Below, one piece after another: positions 31,101 through 36,849 of a stretch of DNA of 64,000 bases. Every line of letters starts with the position of its first letter. Position 1 is the first letter of the stretch. Source of the stretch: Nectonema munidae (Eukaryota; Nematomorpha; Nectonematoida; Nectonematidae). The notes beneath the pieces were generated by a model, which worked only from the letters and a program-made list of their open reading frames with translations, was not told the origin of the DNA and ran no database searches. The translations under genes were made by a program, and so were the position numbers. The DNA lies in the NCBI GenBank assembly GCA_030549495.1, contig JAUIRK010000641.1:186001-250000 (forward strand), written 5' to 3'.

Positions 31101-33783
31101 ATTAAAATAAATTTTAAAGTCAAAAAATGAGAAATATATTATTTAAACAAAAACTATTCAAATAGTTAAAATATAAAATGGAGATCGCCGAAATAGTGAA
31201 ACTATGGATCATACATAAATTAGGTCTCCCAAAAGTTTAAAATTTTTTAACCCCACCCCCTCTGGTAATTTTTACCTGCTGCTATATTTTTTAATGCAGA
31301 GCATCTAGAATTAGTTCCCCCTGGGAGAGGACCTCATATATGTATGGTCAAAAAGAATATGAAAAAATTTTAAAATAAATAAAGATTAAAAAATCTTTAA
31401 GGAAATTATAATAAATTAATGATATTAAAAATATTTTGTCAGAAGAAATATGCTTACTTTTCGAAACGGTGATCCTGATATCATTCGCGATGGGCTATTT
31501 ATATCTCATCAATGTAAGGGAGAGGCTTTTTACACCCTACCCCTCATTTTTTCTTAAAATATTAAATATTTTTAGAGTTCTCGCATTGATTGCGAATCTG
31601 ATGGCGTCATTTATTTTTCATGAAAATCAATCCAATATAAGCCAAATATAAACTTCAAAATATATTATAATAATTCCTTTTTTTGGTTTAATATTGTCTT
31701 ACTACTCAATTTCATTATGAGAATACTTTTGTAACTCTAGATTTAAAGTGTGGTTACGGTTTAACTTTGGTTAATTTGTGGTAAGATATTTTTTATCATT
31801 TTATTCTTCGAGAAAATTTTGAGGCATAAAACACAAAATAGATTGACACTTTCAGACATTTTATTGCCAAAAATGACTCGGCATTTAATAACGGCATGGT
31901 TAATAAAATTTTCAAACGTAAACCACAAAATTTATTGACAACCAAATTGCAAAAAATCATTCAAGAATTTAAATTGGCATGGTTGGTTTAGTATAAAATT
32001 ATGTATTTTTTTTAATTTGAATAATATTCTTAGATACCATTTTCAGGAGTAAACCGTAAATTTGATTGACACTTTTAGAATTTTTCACAACCTGGTTACA
32101 AAAATTGAGCACGGAAATGAGGTCAGCGTGATTGATTTAGTATAAAAATATATATTTTATTTAAAATTCAAATAATATTCTTGGAGAAAAAATTTAGATG
32201 TAAAGCGCAAATTGGATTGATACTTTTAGACATTTTGAGAACGTAATTGCAAAAATTAAGAAAGGAAATGAAATCAGCATGTTGATTTTATATTTTATTT
32301 AAAATTAAAATAATATTCTTAAACACAATTTTCAAGCGTAAATCGCAAATTTTATTGACAGTTTCAGAAATTTTCACACCCTAATAATGAAAATTGAGTC
32401 CAGAAGCAAATAATAATCGATGAATTATTGACGATGGGTTAAAAAGTTTGAGAACCCCTGATTTAATGTAAACACTAGGTTATAAATTATAGATACTACA
32501 AAATAAAAATTTTCTTAAAAAATGTACATTTGATTTTGATTGACAGTGATGAGAGGGTCATTCAACTAACGTAAAAATAGTTTAAAAGATGCAGATACCG
32601 ATTTTAGAAAAAGTCACAAAGTTTGAAGGCATATAAAAGAGTCAATTTTGTAGAATATAAATTTTAGTTGAAAGGAGGGAGTGGCTAAAATGCCCCGCTA
32701 ACTGATAGGGTTAAGAAGATGGTCACAAATTTTGTAACTTCGATATTCTCAAAATTCGCTTGTGTGGACGTTTTTAGCATGTCTCTCATCTACGACAGAA
32801 TGGATTTTATTTTTGTCTTTCCTAGCTATTATATCATTCTATATTTTATTTCAAAAAATGAAAAAAGTAAGTAATATCTATTTTGTTAAATATAAAATTG
32901 AATGCGAAATTTTTGGGTATGTCAAAAAATTCAAATACTTTATAAATATTATAATTACCATGAAAAAAGTATTCCTCTTTGATCCAAGATCTTGAAAAAG
33001 AAACATTGTGTCCAATTATCATCCTTTCTTTCTTAGACAACGTAGGATCGAATATAGGAATTAAATCATCAGAATTTGTTGGTCCAATAATATTTTGTCG
33101 GCAGTTATGGAGTAATGGACTGCACCAAGAATACCTTTATTTTAAAAGTTCATAATAACATTTGTTATTTCAAATAACAAACAAAATTACACTAAAAAAA
33201 ATGAGACCATTTAGTTGGCGATACAGCAACTGCATACATTGGTTTTCTATTATTGAAGATGCTGGTGTGATCAACTAATAAAATGAGTATATCTTCATCG
33301 ATATAGGAAATAGAATAATTCTTATCAGATTCATACATGGTCCAGCCTTCTAAAATAACAAATCTTTGCTTTATAGAGAATAAACTTGAAAAATAATGGT
33401 TTACTTTTTAGGCACCATTTAATAGGAGGTTGAGGTAAAGAAGATTGAGAAAATGAAAAACACAATTCAAGGTAATTTTTAAAAAATTTCTGAGTTATAA
33501 TGTCAAAATGTTCTTCTATATTTTCCCCAGACAGTTTCGGAAAATCAAAATATATGTCTTTAAGCGAAGCGGCGTTAGGCTTTAAGTTATACTTTTCCAT
33601 TTTTATTTTCTGACTAAAAAACTTTTTTACTTGGATTATGCTTTTAATATTATTTTGTGGAAAGAGTTTTTCCTCAAGTTTTTTATTCACAAGTTGAACA
33701 TTAAACTCGTTGTAATTGGATGAAGAAGAAAGATACATCTTCAATCGTTTAACATCAAAAAAGCTGTCAAAACACTTTTTCAT
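5422..33783 (-). CDS. POLG: Mitochondrial DNA polymerase gamma, catalytic subunit (whole gene, 16 exons)
   Basis: Replicates mitochondrial DNA in the mitochondrial matrix as a family A polymerase. The model joins 33783-33405, 33349-33208, 33134-32959, 26492-26285, 26231-25917, 25871-25658, 24769-24559, 24500-24403, 24348-24037, 19403-19235, 15658-15602, 14590-14405, 13430-13204, 7714-7529, 6503-6404 and 5483-5422. All introns are GT-AG, all phases agree, and the sum is 3042 nt, or 1013 residues plus stop (human 1239, fly about 1145). Polymerase motifs are intact: A GADIDVQE (D709, E714), B SRNDAKVMNYALAYG (R775, K779, Y783, Y787), C SIHDEV (H919, D920, E921). The exonuclease domain is still there, but human D198/E200 are V152/H154, D274 is S221, and Y395/D399 are A324/I328. 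The segment after motif B is much shorter than in human. Start: first ATG of exon 1, in a modestly basic N-terminus with no clear targeting signal. Family assignment is near certain; individual splice sites slightly less so. Confidence 0.95.
5484..6403. other. POLG intron 15; possible hAT-type terminus
   Basis: Apart from a hAT-like end (CAGAGATGGGGAAACTTTTT, from 6155) no partner terminus, RNA gene or coding region was seen. Confidence 0.3.
6404..6503 (-). CDS. POLG: POLG exon 15
   Basis: SVAFFSEIHIKKSLSKEL matches human SVAFFSAVDIDRCLRKEV. Acceptor TTTTTTAG, donor CGAG|GTATTT, phase 1 out. Confidence 0.9.
6504..7528. other. POLG intron 14; possible hAT-type terminus
   Basis: GAAAGTTTGAGGAGCGCTG ending near 7246 looks like the right end of a hAT element (reverse complement starts CAGCGCTCCTCAAAC). 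The other end was not found. The rest is AT-rich. Confidence 0.3.
7529..7714 (-). CDS. POLG: POLG exon 14 (polymerase motif C)
   Basis: IDARFAISIHDEVHYLVRED matches human [20 protein letters not shown]. The catalytic HDE triad is intact (Asp920 is human D1135). ALALQVAHLLTRSFF matches ALALQITNLLTRCMF. Ends CCTATG|GTATTT. Confidence 0.95.
8295..8402 (-). repeat. tRNA-derived SINE remnant
   Basis: On the minus strand this GC-richer patch contains CCTTGGGTTCGAGTT, a good Pol III B box, followed by GCATCAAGC as in the SINEs at 44 and 45 kb. The 5' part differs from those copies, so it is either a related family or a degraded member. Confidence 0.35.
8760..9765 (+). mobile_element. hAT transposon remnant with TACCG-rich ends
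   Basis: The C-terminal hAT dimerisation region is readable on the plus strand: first KLSQVDLCKEMKLFEVTG, then in another frame TSVESERAFSAAGYFISKL and LAPKTLDALCFLR (about 9415-9530). The frame change lies near 9415. The outer parts (8790-8820 and 9690-9750) are rich in TTACCG and CGGTAA, suggesting degenerate inverted terminal sequences. It lies in POLG intron 13, opposite to the gene. Only the 3' end of the transposase is left. Confidence 0.65.
9952..10245. repeat. Homopolymer-dominated low-complexity block
   Basis: Long runs of A, T and G with few other bases (for example A runs over 20, a run of ten G, T runs over 20). It could be a genuine low-complexity tract, but the pattern also suggests an error-prone read consensus at a hard-to-sequence locus. 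Confidence 0.6.
10422..11525 (+). mobile_element. pogo-like (Tc1/mariner superfamily) transposase remnant, copy 1
   Basis: ATG at 10422 opens a pogo-type helix-turn-helix (LTSQQKIDLINARQGKSTRQ then LAGVFGIGRTQVQNILKI). The frame stops near 10588. Further pieces in other frames show LSNFKASNGCLRSFKQRYN, then YNMDETGVFW with the first catalytic Asp, and NKKAWM near 11098. It resembles the TIGD4/6-like branch and is broken at several points, including the region of the second Asp. It lies in POLG intron 13 on the opposite strand. Confidence 0.75.
11733..12420 (+). repeat. Dispersed repeat A, copy 1
   Basis: Matches 39961-40620 in the same orientation, including AATATGGACAATTTTGCTAT, TTTAGCGTGTAA, AACATAATACGTTG and CACATCATTTGTATA. 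This copy carries about 100 bp near 12.25-12.33 kb that copy 2 lacks. No protein frame; family unknown. Confidence 0.7.
12655..12935 (-). repeat. Dispersed repeat B, two tandem units
   Basis: CATCGTCTCCCCGAATGA occurs near 12660 and again near 12798 (about 138 bp apart), each followed by ATCTTACATC and later by ACCATCGTAGTATACAGG. The same unit appears inverted at 40745-40925. Short reading frames across it are by-products of the repeat. Confidence 0.65.
13204..13430 (-). CDS. POLG: POLG exon 13
   Basis: WKGGSQSHMFNKLEEIA matches human WKGGTESEMFNKLESIA, and INWVVQSSAVDFLHLLI matches VNWVVQSSAVDYLHLML. Only about ten residues separate exon 12 from WKGG, against about fifty in human, so this spacer is much reduced. 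Confidence 0.93.
14050..14285 (-). repeat. tRNA-derived SINE in POLG intron 12
   Basis: The minus strand from about 14285 has an A box-like TGGCTAGAGTGTGG, an anticodon-arm-like hairpin (TCTTT, loop, AAAGA) and a T-arm-like hairpin TTGCG-TTCAAACA-CGCAA containing the B box. A body of about 160 bp follows (AAATAGGCGCCATTACAACC and further). The 70-residue open frame here is best explained as a by-product of the SINE. The 3' end is not fixed. Confidence 0.5.
14405..14590 (-). CDS. POLG: POLG exon 12 (polymerase motif B)
   Basis: SRNDAKVMNYALAYGAS corresponds to human SREHAKIFNYGRIYGAG. Arg943, Lys947, Tyr951 and Tyr955 equivalents are kept, while human Arg953 is Leu785. Continues to RMYADTK, human MYAATK. 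Confidence 0.93.
14892..15215 (+). mobile_element. MITE-like element, pogo/mariner-type terminus
   Basis: Begins CAGTGGTACCTTGGTTTTCG directly after a TA and contains several related motifs (TCGAATACCG, GATCGAGTACCGA, GTACCGAGACATTCGAAAAC). These are typical of small non-autonomous Tc1/mariner-type elements. No matching right end was found, so the right boundary is approximate. Confidence 0.45.
15602..15658 (-). CDS. POLG: POLG exon 11 (57-bp exon)
   Basis: Encodes KTDIHSKTQAV, equivalent to human GTDLHSKTATT. Acceptor TTTCTAG, donor GAAG|GTTTGT; phase 1 in and out agree with both neighbours, which supports this short exon. Confidence 0.88.
15659..19234. other. POLG intron 10
   Basis: Mostly AT-rich. 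A coding-like patch on the minus strand at about 16800-16600 reads TFIKRGIKLPEEDIVSLRAA and NTSESDDDEIRSLTYSATA but matches no family I know. A short patch at 17077-17244 has ACATTTGGCC-like repeats at both ends and may be a MITE. 17.4-18.3 kb is GC-richer without a clear frame. Confidence 0.3.
19235..19403 (-). CDS. POLG: POLG exon 10 (polymerase motif A)
   Basis: IQAPPGYVIVGADIDVQELW matches human [20 protein letters not shown]. Catalytic Asp709 (human D890) and Glu714 (E895) are present, then HGCTPLGWMILEG (human HGCTAFGWMTLQG). Donor GAAG|GTTTTT. Confidence 0.95.
19571..19843. mobile_element. hAT-type MITE with perfect 8-bp target duplication
   Basis: The target duplication TTCTAGAT lies at 19563-19570 and 19844-19851. 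The ends are CAGGCTTCTTCAACG and, reverse-complemented, CAGGATTCTTCAACCC. Length 273 bp, non-coding, GGGCCC-rich near both termini. It inserted into POLG intron 9. Confidence 0.8.
20340..20720 (-). mobile_element. hAT transposase C-terminal fragment
   Basis: Minus-strand reading DDDPVSYWKLNQSIFPQLAK is the hAT C-terminal dimerisation signature (WW..N...FP.LA..A). Upstream sequence up to about 20720 looks like the eroded remainder. Same strand as POLG, inside intron 9. No termini were found. Confidence 0.6.
22302..22431 (+). mobile_element. 130-bp piggyBac-like MITE nested in the hAT transposase
   Basis: Flanked by TTAA at 22298-22301 and 22432-22435, with ends CCCATTTAAG and GTAAATGGG. The interior AGCAGACGAAGATGAAATTA is shared with the copy at 29661-29790, inverted. 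TTAA duplication and CCC/GGG ends are the piggyBac pattern. It has no coding capacity. Confidence 0.8.
23364..23557. mobile_element. Pogo/Tigger-type MITE nested in the hAT element
   Basis: 194 bp flanked by TA. The left end reads AAGTAAAGAACCGCGAAATC and the right end, reverse-complemented, CAGTGAAGAACCGTTATAAC. Internal ATCGCTTATAACGC motifs are typical of pogo-type termini. It lies between the transposase 5' end and the TIR of the host element. Confidence 0.65.
24037..24348 (-). CDS. POLG: POLG exon 9
   Basis: VGDPLCNDF (human VGSPFAKDF), RIMSQHAVFI (human RISSQMVVWL), ILPKISVCGTVTRRAAES (human ILPQVVTAGTITRRAVEP) and WLTSSNNK (human WLTASNAR) are clear. Donor AAA|GTTTGT. The next intron holds a complete hAT element. 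Confidence 0.93.
24403..24500 (-). CDS. POLG: POLG exon 8
   Basis: LFFKLPHKLGKSHN matches human WFFKLPHKDGNSCN. A 98-bp exon between introns of 58 and 54 bp; phase 1 in, phase 0 out. Confidence 0.9.
24559..24769 (-). CDS. POLG: POLG exon 7
   Basis: PNWYRSLLQKNLNDPSW and SPKLNIVPLLMKLKWKNFPL correspond to human PGWYRKLCPRLDDPAW and TPKLMALTWDGFPL; WGYTV corresponds to WGYLV. Intron 7 is 58 bp. Confidence 0.9.
24770..25657. other. POLG intron 6, nothing recognised
   Basis: AT-rich. A GC-richer patch at 24985-25090 shows no known repeat or frame. Confidence 0.35.
25658..25871 (-). CDS. POLG: POLG exon 6 (linker)
   Basis: FKEDHWLKKLDWNL matches human YKEDPWLWDLEWDL; the rest is divergent linker sequence. 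Ends ACTAAG|GTAATC in phase 0. Confidence 0.85.
25917..26231 (-). CDS. POLG: POLG exon 5 (Exo III region and start of the linker)
   Basis: Contains VTFAAMLEMSKPYLPTND (human VTLAGMLEMGVSYLPVNQ). Counting back without gaps, Exo III (human YCAQD, Tyr395/Asp399) is ASSEI here, so both catalytic residues are lost (A324, I328). Donor AA|GTATTG, phase 2, followed by a 45-bp intron. Confidence 0.9.
26285..26492 (-). CDS. POLG: POLG exon 4
   Basis: Acceptor TTTAAG, donor TC|GTAAGT. Reads NNIRYLDIASLHMCCSGLS, matching human SRMRFLDTMSMHMAISGLS, then a region around LYGLDQIYKFYSDD that corresponds to human NSLAEVHRLYVGG. Spacing to exon 3 is exact once phase is honoured. Intron 4 is 53 bp. Confidence 0.88.
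27037..27560 (-). mobile_element. LINE 3' end (ORF2 C-terminus, RNase H/zinc-knuckle tail)
   Basis: The minus strand is open for about 105 residues from about 27550 to 27225, with ESALSRKDRVQLALLRCGHH, PAYKLRIGQ and then DTCPLCKEQSADTSHILLNC. This is the characteristic end of Jockey/I/Loa-type LINE ORF2 proteins. It ends in an (AAC)n tail near 27037, the usual LINE 3' microsatellite. 5' truncated; 27.56-27.70 may be more of it. It is one of the GC-richest patches in the window. Confidence 0.7.
27770..29205 (+). mobile_element. Fossil DIRS-like retroelement (RT / RNase H part)
   Basis: A GC-richer island with codon use unlike its surroundings. Recognisable parts in order are a possible gag-like N-terminal stretch (27.8-28.3 kb), a reverse transcriptase palm motif ILYIDDWLLL near 28.35 kb, and an RNase H end with YIPSNYNAADEPSR near 29.07 kb. 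The YxDDW context and the ADEPSR ending resemble DIRS-type elements. An LTR element of the Pao/Ty3 kind is not excluded. No terminal repeats or tyrosine recombinase were found. It is broken at several places and old. Confidence 0.55.
29268..29915. mobile_element. Pogo-like MITE with nested piggyBac-like MITE
   Basis: Inverted ends: left AGACCTCGTTTATCCGAAAA and right (reverse complement) TGACCTCGTCTATCCGACAC. The interior is AT-rich without a frame. A second, unrelated MITE sits at 29661-29790. Exact ends are approximate by a few bases. Confidence 0.55.
29661..29790 (-). mobile_element. 130-bp piggyBac-like MITE, second copy
   Basis: TTAA at 29657-29660 and 29791-29794; ends CCCATTAAG and CTTAATGGG. 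Exactly the same length as the copy at 22302-22431 and in inverted orientation to it, sharing for example CGTCTGCTTTTTTCAATGAC. Confidence 0.8.
30090..30910. mobile_element. Foldback-type element with ATTTCATCG-array terminal repeats
   Basis: Both ends consist of arrays of a roughly 14-bp unit in opposite orientation: left TTCATCGTGGTAACTTCATC, GCATAGTAAATTCATCGTGA; right the reverse complement of the same succession (GATGAATTTACTATGCGATG). The roughly 600-bp interior is AT-rich and non-coding. The structure resembles foldback or MULE-type non-autonomous elements. Confidence 0.65.
31800..32460. repeat. Diverged tandem repeat, about 92-151 bp spacing, ending in a hAT-like terminus
   Basis: A unit with GTAAACCGTAAATTTGATTG, ACACTTTTAGA and AATAATATTCTT recurs with starts near 31828, 31920, 32050, 32201 and 32339. 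The last unit runs into GGGTTAAAAAGTTTGAGAAC and CCCTG at 32459. Reverse-complemented this begins CAGGGGTTCTCAAACTTTTT, a typical hAT end. A non-autonomous hAT element with an internal satellite is likely, but the left end was not identified. Confidence 0.5.
32959..33134 (-). CDS. POLG: POLG exon 3 (Exo II region)
   Basis: Begins with the third base of the Trp codon, then YSWCSPLL (human YSWCSQRL), DLIPIFDPT (human DLIPLEVPT) and IIGHNVSFSRSWIKEEYFF (human VVGHNVSFDRAHIREQYLI). The catalytic Asp274 of Exo II is Ser221. Ends CATG|GTAATT in phase 1; the next intron is 6.5 kb. Confidence 0.9.
33208..33349 (-). CDS. POLG: POLG exon 2 (Exo I region)
   Basis: Follows acceptor TTTTAG and ends ATG|GTCTCA (a non-consensus donor, supported by exon 3 in phase). 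From GWTMY to YAVAVSPTKW it aligns without gaps to human GWTRY...LAVAISPSAW. In that alignment the Exo I acidic pair D198/E200 falls on Val152 and His154 (local sequence LLVDHTS), with one Asp shifted by a residue. Confidence 0.9.
33405..33783 (-). CDS. POLG: POLG exon 1 (N-terminal region, residues 1-126)
   Basis: Starts at ATG 33783-33781 and ends at donor A|GTAAAC (phase 1). KLSGENIEEHF and SSLPQPPIKW match the human segments LYGDNLDQHF and AQLPPKPPAW. The first about 25 residues are Lys/Phe-rich and could serve in mitochondrial import, but the usual Arg-rich amphipathic pattern is weak. Intron 1 is only 55 bp. Confidence 0.9.
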
Positions 33784-33800
33784 CTTGAATAAGTGAGCAT
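33780..33800 (-). promoter_or_regulatory. Short upstream ORF overlapping the POLG start
   Basis: ATG at 33800-33798 opens six codons ending in TGA at 33782-33780, which overlaps the POLG ATG as ATGA. If the leader is unspliced here, the arrangement would favour termination and re-initiation. An acceptor-like TTCAAG just before the POLG ATG is an alternative reading. Confidence 0.3.
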
Positions 33801-34239
33801 TTGTAAAAGTTTTAAACTCTAAATATTCAAAAAAAATTAATATATTATTCTTATATTAGACGTTGCCACATTTGGATCGATCTTGGGAAAATGCCATTAG
33901 ACTTAGAAAACATTTTTTCATTTTAAACTCGATTAACATATGAACACATCAATAATATGCACAATTCGTCCATTCATAATCCCCTGTACAAAATTAATAC
34001 GTAAATTAGACCGTTTATAACGACCTCGCTTTTAAAGAAACCTTGTTCATAATTACTTACTACGTAATAACATACTCTTTAACACACAAAGTGGGAATGA
34101 TGAGGCTTGAATAGCCGAAACCAGTCTTGATGGAATACAAGAGAGCTTAAAATTTCTAATTATATGATTAACACCTTTTACGCATAATTAAGTATATGTT
34201 AGTAAGGGCGGCAAATCGTTGAAACCCAGTTGACTAAAA
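33784..34239. other. POLG 5' flank
   Basis: No TATA box or other core promoter element can be singled out in such AT-rich DNA. CCGTTTATAACGACCTCGC near 34010 looks like a pogo-type terminal sequence and may be the left part of the element beginning at 34240. Confidence 0.3.
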
Positions 34240-34602
34240 CCTGTCAAAACTTTGCCAACAGAATATAAAGCTAATAAAAAAGCTTGGATGGATGATGGAA
34301 TATTTCTTTCATGGTTGGAAAAGCTAGATAACCATTTTCGATCCCAAAAGCAACATGTTTTTGTATTAGATAACGTCCCATCTCATTCGAAGACAACTCT
34401 AAGAAATATAACCTTAGAATTTCTTCCAGCAAATAAAAGATCACGTACCCAACCTATAGACAAGGGAGCTATGATAAACTTACAAATTCATTATAGAGTC
34501 ATGTTAGTTAAAAAAGTAATTACAGCTGTAGATAAAAACCTTGTTTATTCAATCAACATTATAAATCCTCTACATATGATTCGCCAAGCTTGGTCTTTAG
34601 AC
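34240..34602 (+). mobile_element. pogo-like transposase fragment, 5' part (split by hAT insertion)
   Basis: Open frame with LPTEYKANKKAWMDDGIF, then FVLDNVPSHSK (second catalytic Asp region of the pogo DDE domain) and QPIDKGAMINLQIHYR (third Asp region), ending RQAWSL where the hAT element begins. Related to the element at 10.4 kb (TIGD4/6-like). The N-terminal DNA-binding half is absent. Confidence 0.75.
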
Positions 34603-36536
34603 CAGTGGTGGAAATTTTTTTGTTAGGTTTAGTAGAACATACAAATTTTTAGTAGCACGCACATATAAACTTTACCATGCATCATTCATACGCCAAATGT
34701 ATTAAAGTAATTAAAATGCAATTACTTTAGAAATGAAATATGCAATTTATTTCTTACCTAACATGTTTACTAAACATTGTTTACATAGAAAAATAGTGCA
34801 TGTTATTTTAAATCACATATGTACAAGTTTCTGCCTACATGATGAATGCCATAGTCTAATACTTTCATTTGCATCAAATTCCTTAACGAAAGCACCACTG
34901 AGGCCGACAAGCATGAGGGAATCAGTATTGGCTGTTATAAGTGATGCAGTTCATTCTGCAGAACGCCCTTTCGCAAATAGCAGATGAACTTGGCAAAACC
35001 AAAACAATTGGCATCAGTTTGGATAACACTGGGAATCTTTCAGGGCGTAGCATAGCCTGTTTGCAAAGGTGGAGGAAGGACTGATACTTTCACTACAACA
35101 AATCTAAAAAAGCATCTTCAAACTCATCATCATGAAAAGTTAGAAGAGGAAGAAAAATCTGAAAAGTTATTTAAAGAAAATCAAACCTCAAATCTTTCTA
35201 ATTATATTATAGCAGAAAAAAAGGTGAAAATCGATCATAAAGCTGTAAGTTTGAATAAAGAATTTTCACAAAAAACTTTAGAAGAAACATATGAACGCAA
35301 TAAAATTTTAGATATAGAAAGTCTTCAAGCGAAAAAAGTACATATTGCTATTGGATAAATGATTGTTGAGGATTTTCAGCCCTTTTCAATTGTTGAAGAT
35401 ACTCATTAAACTATTATTATGAATTGCCATTCAGAAAGTACTTCTCAACAGTTGTTTTTTCAGAAGTATACTAAAATATTTTGAAAAAAGTAGAGAAAAA
35501 AGTGGAGTCAAACATGCCTAGCTCTAAAAATTAAACCTTTTTTGACTTCTCATAAATCGGCTAACATATGTGAACTAATCAAAGAATCAATAAATGAATA
35601 TAAAATCCCAGAACAAAAAGTTCAAATGATAGTTCATGATAATGCAGCAAATATGGTTAAAGGAGTTGCTGATACTGGATTTAAAAGTTTGAGCTGTTTT
35701 ATACATACTACTCAACTGGTTATACAAGATTTACTTTTTGAAGAAAAAAGTATCAAAGATATTATTTTAAATTGCCGAAAAATAACAGACCATTTCAACA
35801 ATTCATCTACTGTTTGTGCAAAAGTAAAAATATTGCAAAAGAAACACGTAATACCGCAGCACAAATTGGTTCAAGATATTTCTATACGCTGGAACAGCAC
35901 TTATTTAATGTTCGAAAGGTTAATTGAACAAAAAATGCAATTGAAAACTATTGATCAGAGACTCCCAATTTGCCTGTGTTTAATGCTAACCAATGGCATT
36001 TAATTGAAAAATGCTGTAATTTACTGAGAATTTTCAGACAGTCTACTAGTCTACTAGATAAGTTATCACTATCATGCTAAAAATCGACACGAACTTTTCG
36101 AACAACGCAATATTTTGATAGTTTTCAAAAATTCTTTTGTTTTAAAGGATTTATTTATTGTTTGAGTTCAAAGAATGATTTTTGTGCCAAGTTAAATTAT
36201 TTTCAACAACAATTCTACAATATTTTTTCTTGTAATTTTAAGCAAAAAATAGTTATCTGTCTTATGACCAAAAAATACGGTTAATTGTTGAACTATAATA
36301 TTTTCGATGATTGAAATAAATATTACCGATATTATATTCATCAGAATAACATGCAGATCAGAGTGAAGATATTACTATGGTTTATGAAACTTGAATTACA
36401 AAATTTTACAATGCTAGGGTATAGTTGCGTCAAAAAATTTTCATGCCTACGACAATTATTCTGAGAACATTGCAAGTTACGGTACCACAGGGAAAATTTT
36501 CTAGTCGCCCGGCGCGACTGTGTTTTTGCACCCCTG
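34603..36536 (+). mobile_element. hAT element (ZBED-like) inserted in the pogo transposase
   Basis: Target duplication CTTTAGAC (34595-34602) and CTTTAAAC (36537-36544), 7 of 8 matching. Ends CAGTGGTGGAAATTT and (reverse complement) CAGGGGTGCAAAAAC. Plus-strand transposase pieces: a BED-finger-like region around 35.0-35.15 kb (TTNLKKHLQTHH-like), then at 35542-36003 an uninterrupted core beginning TSHKSANICELIKESINEYK and containing VHDNAANMVKGV and WNSTYLMFERLIEQK. The C-terminal dimerisation region is not readable. 1934 bp. Several frame breaks upstream of 35.54 kb. Confidence 0.8.
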
Positions 36537-36544
36537 CTTTAAAC

Positions 36545-36620
36545 ACTAGTGAAACTATTCAAAATTGTTTAAGAGGTCGCCCACAAATGGCGTCAACCAA
36601 GACATAGAAGGGGTGGGGTC
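36545..36620 (+). mobile_element. pogo-like transposase fragment, 3' part
   Basis: NTSETIQNCLRG continues the frame of the fragment that stops at 34602 (pogo transposases typically read AW..V...TI.NCF here), confirming that the hAT element landed inside it. Degenerate beyond about 36605. A sequence at 36760-36835 with CTCGGTTATAGTGAAAC and GTTATACCGAGG may be its terminus or another small element. Confidence 0.65.
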
Positions 36621-36849
36621 AAAAATTTGTTTACAACTAGCGAAAAACTGAAATGAGAGAAGAGCGATCGAAAATGAACAACAATTAGTTTTGATTTATT
36701 ATTGATGTTAACTCATTGAAAGACCAAGTAAAAAACAAAAGTGAAGTTCTTTTATTGCACTCCTCGGTTATAGTGAAACTCGCCTAGTACGAACTAAACA
36801 AGTTCCCATTCAACATTGTTATACCGAGGTTTTAATGTATATCAATGTA

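Noticed and set aside
32762-32995. Plus-strand open frame with hydrophobic stretches that looks like a small membrane protein
   Set aside because: It is antisense to POLG exon 3 and the adjoining intron; the hydrophobicity comes from T-rich DNA.
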